NCBI GenBank assembly: GCA_018343915.1
Contig: JABRWF010000003.1
Coordinates: 1,736,001 to 1,800,000, forward strand
Length of the DNA stretch: 64,000 bases
Direction of reading: 5' to 3'
Origin: Agroathelia rolfsii
Lineage: Eukaryota > Basidiomycota > Agaricomycetes > Amylocorticiales > Amylocorticiaceae
Below the pieces are notes generated by a model. It saw nothing but the letters and a program-made list of their open reading frames with translations, did no database searches and was not told where the DNA came from. A program made the position numbers and the translations under genes. This document shows positions 57,892-64,000 of the stretch, one piece after another; the stretch's first letter is position 1; every line of letters begins with the position of its first letter.

Positions 57892-60800
57892 CTAAGGGGC
57901 GTTTCCCCGAAACCGCCTATGTCCAATGCACCATGAGCCAGTAATAGATCTTTCTACTTGTATTAGGTTCTCTACTGTCCTAAATAGAAGACTACCAAAT
58001 GTAGTTGCTGAGATTCTTCTAGGAGCACTTGGATTTTCTCGATAAAACTGGGTAATCAGTCTTTTTGCATGTATATCTTGTGCAAATTCCCAGCTATCTT
58101 CTCCTGGATATCCCTTGTACTCTACTAAGAACTGGAGTTTCTTCCATCTTCCATGTAGTCGAGCATCCTTAATGCGTGACACTTCCCATTCCTCTTCTCC
58201 TTCTACCTCTACTGGTGGTGGCTCTTCTGGGGTTCTACCTGGAATCTCGCTTTCCTGGTATGGTTGTAGAAGGTTTACATGGAAGACATTGTGCACATGC
58301 CAATTTTTTGGGATATCAATTTCATAGTTTAATTCCCCAATTCTTTTGACTACCTTATAGGGGCCTAACTTTTTAGGGCTAAGTTTCCTACTTGGTTGTT
58401 TGGCAAACTTGATATTTCGTGCATCTAGCCATACTCTAGCTCCTGGTTCTAACTGGGGGAAACTTTTCTTTTTCTGATCATAGTACTGTTTCATAGTTTC
58501 CGCTGTTTTAGCTAGAGCTGCTTGAGCTTCCAGTTGGACCTCTTTTAGGTTACCTAACCAGTCTTGTGCTCCTATGGTCTTAGGCTGAGGCTGAGGGAGA
58601 ATCTCCATTTCTGGTACAAACCCATAGTTGAGTTCAAAGGGTGTAAACCCTGTTGCCATACTCTGTCTTTGGTTTAATGCAAATTCTGCCACCTCTAGGT
58701 TTTCTGCCCAATTGGTCTGCCTTTGGTTAGAGTAAATTCGTAAATAGGTTTCAATTTCTTGATTTAGCCTTTCTGTCTGTCCATCACTTTGTGGATGATA
58801 AGCAGTGGACAAGGCTGTTTTGATGCCTAATTTACGATGAATCTCTTTCATAACCTGGCTTGCAAATTGGGGGCCTCTATCTGTAGTCCAGACCTTAGGA
58901 ACACCATGGAGTTTAAACACATGCTTTAGATATAATCCTGCTACCTCTACTACAGTCACTGCTTCAACAGTTGGGATTAGGTGACACATCTTTGTGAGTT
59001 TGTCTACAATCACTAGGATAGAGTCAAATTCTCCTGACTTGGGTAGTTTTACAATCATATCAGCTGTCACATGTTCCCAGGGTTTCTGCGGAGCAGGCAG
59101 TGGTTGAAGTAAACCAGGGGGTGGTTGGCGTGAACTCTTATTTGCAATACACTGGGGGCATGTGGTTACATATTCATTAATGAATTTAGTCATGCTTGGC
59201 CACCAATAATTGCGTGATACTAGTTCTAAGGTTTTATGTTTCCCTGGATGTCCTGCAGCTGGCGCATCATGGAATTTCTTTACAATTTCTGCACGCAGTT
59301 GGGTATCCTTTGGTACATAAACCTTTCCCCGGTATAGAACTAGGCCTTCTTCTTGGTTCCACTCCTCAATTCCATTTCGGAGCTTTACTGGCCCTAGATC
59401 TTTTAGCACCTGAAGAGCTTCTGCTACTTCTGGTTCTGGATTTGCTTTTCTGATCTGGGTTAGAAGACCTTTTTCTCCTTCAACTGTAACATGTCCCCTT
59501 CTTCCAGCATTGATACGAAATAGGCGTGGGTTTAGTACAATTTGCGCCTTATTGTCTTCTGCATCATCTTTATGGAAGTCAGGGCGGCGGGAGAGGGCAT
59601 CAGCTCTACCATTATCACTTCCTTTCTTGTAGTGAATGAGGAAGTTGTATTCAGATAGGAATAATGACCATCTTGCTTGTCGCCTAGTCAGATCCTTAGA
59701 TGTTTTCCAGTATTCTAAGTTTTTATGATCTGACCAGATTTCAAATGGTTCCTCTGTTCCTATCAGATAGTGCCTCCACTCCTTGAGCGCTCTAATAATT
59801 GCTAGCATTTCCTTATCCCAGATCTCATAGTTTCGCTCCGCTGGATTGAGAGATTGAGATAGATATGCGATAGGGTGCCAGCTACTATTGTCCTGCATTT
59901 GAGAGATTACTGCTCCAGTGGCAAAGTTGGAGGAGTCTGTTTCAACCCTAGTTTTTCTTTTTGGGTCAAACATTGCCAATACTGGTGCAGAAACAAATGC
60001 ATTCCTTAGCGCATCAAAGGAGTTTTGCTCCTCTTTAGTCCATTGCCATGCTACATTGCCTGTTAACCGATCCAGAGGTTTGCACAGGTCACCAAACCCC
60101 TTTATAAACCGACGGTAATAGTTGGCTAATCCCCTAAACTGTCTAATTTCTTTGACTGTCTTAGGGATTGGCCAGTCCTTAATAGCTTGCACCTTTTCAG
60201 GCATCATGCGGATGGAATTACAACCAATTATTAGTCCTAGGAATTCGACTTGGTTTGCATTGAATTTACATTTCTCTGCATTCACATACAAGTCGTTTTC
60301 TTTCAAGCGCCGCAGCACTTCTAGGACTAGCTCAGAGTGTTCCTTCTGAGTGTTTGATGCAATTAGAATATCATCAATGTAAACAAAGACTTTTCCTAAT
60401 GCAATCAAATTGGCTAGAATCTCATCCATCATGCGCTGAAATGTGGCTGGTGCATTTGTTAAGCCAAAGGTCATTACTGTAGGTTCAAACAGTCCTAGAG
60501 GCGTCACAAAAGCCGCTTTGTACTCATCTCCTTCTTGGATCCGGACATTGTTATATCCCCATCTAAGATCTAGCTTGGTGAAGATTTTACTTCCACTTAG
60601 CTTATCTATAATTGTGCTAATAAGGGGGAGGGGGTAACTATCCTTCACCGTGATATCATTGAGTTTGCGATAGTCTTGTACTGGTCGTAGTACTCCAGAT
60701 TTCTTTGGAATAAAGAAAAAGGGGGAGCTCATAGGGCTTTCAGATTTTCTAAGATAACCCTTGGCAAGATTTTCCCTAATGTATTCATCCAAAGAATTCC

Positions 60801-61470
60801 TTTCCTTGACTGCGAGTGGATATACCTTAGATCTGCCTATAGATGCCCCTTCCTTTAGGATTATTTTGTGATCCCAAGGTTTCCGTGTAGGCATCCTAGT
60901 AGACTCCTCTTTTGAAAAGACTTGTTTATATAGGAGGTACTCTGTTGGTATTTCCACTGCATCCAAGACCTTTGCAGCATGTATATGTTCCTTCCTCAAC
61001 TCCACTGTTGCCTCCTTCCAGTCAATCTCAGGATTCTCTGCTCTTAGCCAGTCTATCCCCAAGATAACATCTTCCTCTCCAATATCAACTACACTCATAT
61101 GTATCTCTCGCTCTACTCCTCCTGTCACCAAACTAACTGTAATATACTCTGTAATTTTACCAATTTTGTTTGAGGAATTATCAATATTGTACAAAGGAAT
61201 TGGTTGGGGAAGCAATTTTTTTGGGATTTGATTTTTATGTACAAAGTGTTTATTTACAAAAGTAGAAGAAGCGCCAGAATCAATCATTGCAAGAGTATCA
61301 ATAGAAAAGGACTGTCCACGTAATTTTATAGGTACATGTAAATGTTGGGTATTTACCCCTAGTATAGAAGCAGAAATAGAAAAAGAAGAAACATCAGAAA
61401 ATGGTACATAGTATTCAGTACTCTGTTCTTTTGGCTCCTGGGTTTTGGCCTCAACCTGGGAGCCTTTTAA
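57892..61470 (-). CDS. Gypsy-B Pol (protease, RT, RNase H, integrase, chromodomain)
   Basis: No stop from the frameshift point at 61470 to the TAG at 57894-57892. About 1,192 codons, of which the part from the first Met is 1,131. Protease DSGAS begins just after that Met. RT has FFIPKKSGVLRPVQDY and YIDD near 60380. RNase H has ETDSS and WSDHKNLEYW. Integrase has an HHCC box (HDAPAAGHP ... CPQCIANK), a D,D,E triad at about 59055, 58872 and 58770, and a GPY/F-type module (KLGPYKVVKRI). A chromodomain (EWEVSRIKDAR ... FLVEYKGYPGEDSWE) lies at about 58200-58040. The -1 frame relation to gag means it is made as Gag-Pol. All catalytic residues are present. Confidence 0.95.
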   Translation of the reverse strand, partial: LKGSQVEAKTQEPKEQSTEYYVPFSDVSSFSISASILGVNTQHLHVPIKLRGQSFSIDTLAMIDSGASSTFVNKHFVHKNQIPKKLLPQPIPLYNIDNSSNKIGKITEYITVSLVTGGVEREIHMSVVDIGEEDVILGIDWLRAENPEIDWKEATVELRKEHIHAAKVLDAVEIPTEYLLYKQVFSKEESTRMPTRKPWDHKIILKEGASIGRSKVYPLAVKERNSLDEYIRENLAKGYLRKSESPMSSPFFFIPKKSGVLRPVQDYRKLNDITVKDSYPLPLISTIIDKLSGSKIFTKLDLRWGYNNVRIQEGDEYKAAFVTPLGLFEPTVMTFGLTNAPATFQRMMDEILANLIALGKVFVYIDDILIASNTQKEHSELVLEVLRRLKENDLYVNAEKCKFNANQVEFLGLIIGCNSIRMMPEKVQAIKDWPIPKTVKEIRQFRGLANYYRRFIKGFGDLCKPLDRLTGNVAWQWTKEEQNSFDALRNAFVSAPVLAMFDPKRKTRVETDSSNFATGAVISQMQDNSSWHPIAYLSQSLNPAERNYEIWDKEMLAIIRALKEWRHYLIGTEEPFEIWSDHKNLEYWKTSKDLTRRQARWSLFLSEYNFLIHYKKGSDNGRADALSRRPDFHKDDAEDNKAQIVLNPRLFRINAGRRGHVTVEGEKGLLTQIRKANPEPEVAEALQVLKDLGPVKLRNGIEEWNQEEGLVLYRGKVYVPKDTQLRAEIVKKFHDAPAAGHPGKHKTLELVSRNYWWPSMTKFINEYVTTCPQCIANKSSRQPPPGLLQPLPAPQKPWEHVTADMIVKLPKSGEFDSILVIVDKLTKMCHLIPTVEAVTVVEVAGLYLKHVFKLHGVPKVWTTDRGPQFASQVMKEIHRKLGIKTALSTAYHPQSDGQTERLNQEIETYLRIYSNQRQTNWAENLEVAEFALNQRQSMATGFTPFELNYGFVPEMEILPQPQPKTIGAQDWLGNLKEVQLEAQAALAKTAETMKQYYDQKKKSFPQLEPGARVWLDARNIKFAKQPSRKLSPKKLGPYKVVKRIGELNYEIDIPKNWHVHNVFHVNLLQPYQESEIPGRTPEEPPPVEVEGEEEWEVSRIKDARLHGRWKKLQFLVEYKGYPGEDSWEFAQDIHAKRLITQFYRENPSAPRRISATTFGSLLFRTVENLIQVERSITGSWCIGHRRFRGNAP

Positions 61471-62753
61471 AAACCCGCTAATGCAAGTTGGTTGCGCATC
61501 TGTGCAATTTGCTCCTCATATGCTTCAAATCTTGTCATAAGGTCCCCTATAGATGGTGTTGTACTTGCTGCTACTTGTTGAGGCACTGGAGTTGTAGTCA
61601 AAGTAGTAGGTACGCTAGGGGCGCTTGAAGTGGATGCTGCAACCCTAGCTGGATTCCTAGCTGGACGAGGAGGTGGGGCCTGTTTCCAGGGTCTAGTTCC
61701 TGGCGCTCTTCTGACTTTAGGACTTGTACAATCTGCTTGTACATGGCCAAACTGCTGGCAGTTAAAGCATTGCACCTGGCTCATAGGGGTAGTTCCTGGG
61801 GTAGGAATCCCTGGGTTTATGGATCCTAGGCTTGGGTTGGAGCTTGTAGTAGCTGCTACTGTGGTGCTTATCGAGGAAGGTCCTTTTCCTTGGTTTTGAG
61901 ACTTTGGATTCCAAACCCCCATCTCCTTAAGTGCACGTTCTGCTTCTCCTGCATTTTCTACGGCGCTCTGAAAGGTTACCATCGATCCCTTCCACCCTAT
62001 CATTAGGTTCCTAATCCGCCAGTTCAGTCCAGCACAGTAGCGAATACGCATATCCCCTTTTTCTAGCTCTGCTGTATGTGCTAACTCTGTGAACCGAGCT
62101 GTATAGTCCCTAACAGAGTGTGTCCCTTGCCGGAAGTTCTGGATCTTTGTTAGGGCATCTGCCTTGTAGTCAAAGTTGCCATATGCAGCGACAAACTCCT
62201 CATACAATTCAGTGATTCGAAAATCTGGGTTTCCAGGCTTCTCAGCTTCTATAATTTCAGGAATGAAGTAAGCTGCCCAGTCTGCTGCAGATCCAGTTAG
62301 ACAGCGAATGAACTGCTTGGCCTCGCTCTGAGGGTCTCCATACAATTCTTCATTGTCTGACATCCATAGCTTCCAGTCACGGAAGAAGGTCCGGAATTTG
62401 CGTGCATCCCCATCATATTTCTCTGGCCTTGTTCCGACCTCTTTGGGTTTGGGGGGACTAGGAGTATACCACTCCTCAATTTCCTTGTCTTCTCCTGTCT
62501 TGGACTTCTTTGTAGTAAAGCGGATTTTTTGTCCACTGGCAAAGCGTGTCATATCTGCATGCTGATCCTGCATGCCACCTATCATTTTGAGGATATCCGC
62601 TTGACCTAGAGCTAGAAGCTCCATAGTCCGAGATAACCGAGAAATAGCTCCCTCTAAGGTTGCAGGGGCTCCTGAAGTGCCCCCAACTCCTTCAAGTTCG
62701 CCTTCCTCTGTTTCCTCTTTACGTTTTCCATGACGTGATGGGGCTCTAGACAT
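61467..62753 (-). CDS. Gypsy-B Gag (428 aa)
   Basis: Starts MSRAPSRHGKRKEE at 62753, the first ATG of a clean frame. A helical N-terminal part is followed by a retrotransposon gag domain (about residues 115-290, including FRTFFRDWKLWM and FRQGTHSVRDY). A CCHC knuckle (CFNCQQFGHVQADC) sits near 328-341, then a Pro/Thr/Ala-rich tail. Ends at TAA 61469-61467. It should form the particle and package RNA. No defects. Confidence 0.95.
   Translation of the reverse strand: MSRAPSRHGKRKEETEEGELEGVGGTSGAPATLEGAISRLSRTMELLALGQADILKMIGGMQDQHADMTRFASGQKIRFTTKKSKTGEDKEIEEWYTPSPPKPKEVGTRPEKYDGDARKFRTFFRDWKLWMSDNEELYGDPQSEAKQFIRCLTGSAADWAAYFIPEIIEAEKPGNPDFRITELYEEFVAAYGNFDYKADALTKIQNFRQGTHSVRDYTARFTELAHTAELEKGDMRIRYCAGLNWRIRNLMIGWKGSMVTFQSAVENAGEAERALKEMGVWNPKSQNQGKGPSSISTTVAATTSSNPSLGSINPGIPTPGTTPMSQVQCFNCQQFGHVQADCTSPKVRRAPGTRPWKQAPPPRPARNPARVAASTSSAPSVPTTLTTTPVPQQVAASTTPSIGDLMTRFEAYEEQIAQMRNQLALAGF
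61470..61476 (-). promoter_or_regulatory. -1 frameshift slippery heptamer GGGTTTT
   Basis: On the element strand, G GGT TTT is read in the gag frame immediately before the TAA stop. Slipping back one base continues in the pol frame with no stop. It fits the X XXY YYZ rule for -1 slippage. Confidence 0.85.
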
Positions 62754-63247
62754 GATTGGATGTAGTGTTGGAGAGGAGGGGAGTGATTGGTGATCCTATG
62801 TGTGATAGTGGAGCTATAGCTCAACACTGTATAAATCCTTTGGTCTTCTTCTTCCTAAGGCTGCAAGCGGACAGCCTTCTAGTAGTGTAGTAAAGATACT
62901 ATCTACAAAAGCTCCTTATTTGTCAAAGCAGTTATACTCCCTTGTGAGGAGTCCCTAGAAGCAGCTGACTAACTCAGCAGTAACGCCTTCGGGTAACGGC
63001 CCACAATTTCCCAGGAATGTACTGGTACTTTTGCAGCTATGCCTTAACAGGTTGAAAGGACGTAATTAAGGTCCCCAATTGCTTCTGCTAACAGTTCGAT
63101 GACAAATAAGGCTCACAAGTGAAAGGTATAGTACTTGTATCTACAAAATCTTTTCCTTGCTTGTGCTGACTTGTAAGCGATTTATTTCTTACACAATCTT
63201 GGAGCTAAGGCTCTACAAGACTGGATCAGGTGTCAGCTTCGACCTGA
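62754..63247 (-). other. Gypsy-B untranslated leader
   Basis: About 490 bp between the 5' LTR and gag. Next to the LTR an inverted repeat ATCAGGT...ACCTGAT (63225-63248, 10-nt loop) could fold into a hairpin. No primer site starting TGG is visible, so tRNA use is unclear. Confidence 0.6.
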
Positions 63248-64000
63248 TGTCAAGGCTCACGCTCTTGACTATCTAAACAACAGAGGTGACCCCTACTCAC
63301 ACCACAAACAGAACAATGTACCGCTACTAGGTCCCAAAGGTGTACTCCAAGTCTAGAAGACTTTCCACCAAAGGCTACTGTTGGCTAATGACTTGTTACT
63401 GCTTGCTTAGTAAAGAAGGGAGTGCTAAACACTCTGAGACGCTTAGATTCTTTCTTAGAGGGTAATAACCCTAAGTCACACTTTGCCCTGATTTATTAAG
63501 GGACTTGATATAGAGAGGAGGAGGCAGGCAATATAGCCTGTTCTATGGCTTGCTTAGGTCCTTATACAACCCCTAGGCTGACGAGGCACAAAGGGAGGGC
63601 AAGGGTGAGAGGGCTAGGACGATGAGCCTGAAGGCAAATGTATTAGTAAATAGTAAAGAGAGATGTACATGCTTATTTACTCACCTGAAGGCAAAAGGTC
63701 GAAGCTAAGGCCTTCAGGGAGTGTTACAGGGTCCTTATATAAGTTTCAGGGGTGGTCTGTGCACTTCTGAATGGTCTGTGCACAGAGACAGAAATAGAAA
63801 GGAATGCTAAACATAGTACAAATGGATGACTGAGCATGATGGTGCAATCATTGCATCATCAGCTGATTGATCAAGAGTCTAGACTTGGAATGAACTAGAA
63901 GGGTCTAGACTCTGTTTACTAATAGGTACTGGTACAAAGGTATAATGATGGCCAGTCATATAACTAAGTACTCTGTAACCAATTGTCCTAGGCGGTCTAT
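63248..64000 (-). repeat. Gypsy-B 5' LTR, cut by the window end
   Basis: The first 753 bp of the 856-bp LTR, reading as identical to 57025-57777. Confidence 0.95.

Larger units (their letters stand above)
57025..64000 (-). mobile_element. Gypsy-B, intact chromodomain Ty3/Gypsy element
   Basis: Minus-strand element with a complete 3' LTR, gag and pol, and most of the 5' LTR (the window ends inside it). The internal part is 5,367 bp. The two LTRs read as identical over the shared ~750 bp and both genes are open, so it is young and possibly active. The expected left duplication is CTCAC (57020-57024). Confidence 0.95.

Noticed and set aside
1..64000. Host genes, tRNA or rRNA genes, CRISPR arrays, bacterial-type operons
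   Set aside because: None seen. The regularly recurring repeats are dispersed LTRs, not spaced arrays, and all credible proteins are retroelement proteins.

Overview
This window is a transposon island with no recognisable host gene. Almost every base can be assigned to LTR retrotransposons, their solo LTRs or LTR fragments. The setting looks like a filamentous ascomycete (inference). Supports are 50-60 nt introns with a GCTAAC branch site, two Copia families whose primer-binding site matches the anticodon region of initiator tRNA-Met, chromodomain-type Ty3/Gypsy elements, and RIP-like decay in which CA becomes TA and TG becomes TA. The species is not identified.

Families (names are local to this report). 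Copia-1 is an unusually long Ty1/Copia element (9,079 bp) with extra coding regions before gag-pol; Copia-1b is a decayed relative. Copia-2 is a compact 4.6 kb Copia with 189-bp LTRs. Copia-3 is the 3' end of another Copia. Gypsy-A is a decayed chromodomain Gypsy, about 6.2 kb once insertions are removed, with ~960-bp LTRs; three copies are present. Gypsy-B is an intact chromodomain Gypsy with 856-bp LTRs. LTR-D, -H, -J, -K and -L are families seen here only as LTRs.

Layout. 1-5852: the 5' end of Gypsy-A#1 (minus), its LTR split by Copia-2. 5853-7691: LTR fragments. 7692-32063: a Russian-doll nest, LTR-K containing LTR-L containing Gypsy-A#2 containing the intact Copia-1, with further solo LTRs inside. 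32123-43722: Copia-1b, 3'-truncated and broken by three insertions, one of them a four-level nest. 43723-54428: Gypsy-A#3 with inverted LTRs, LTR-D, a Gypsy-B solo LTR and a Copia-1b solo LTR. 54429-57024: LTR and Copia-3 fragments. 57025-64000: young Gypsy-B on the minus strand, its 5' LTR running off the window. Nearly all insertion boundaries are fixed by TG...CA termini and 5-bp target-site duplications (TSDs).

Most notable: Copia-1 appears to make a spliced subgenomic mRNA. An intron runs from a GTAAGT donor in the LTR, across the primer-binding site, to an acceptor at 13632, and the splice junction itself creates the AUG of a five-exon, 445-codon protein upstream of gag-pol. A membrane-protein-like frame and a second reading frame follow, the latter separated from gag-pol by one in-frame stop. 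The arrangement is conserved in Copia-1b, which precisely lacks one of the introns. Gypsy-B carries a canonical -1 slippery heptamer exactly at its gag stop codon.
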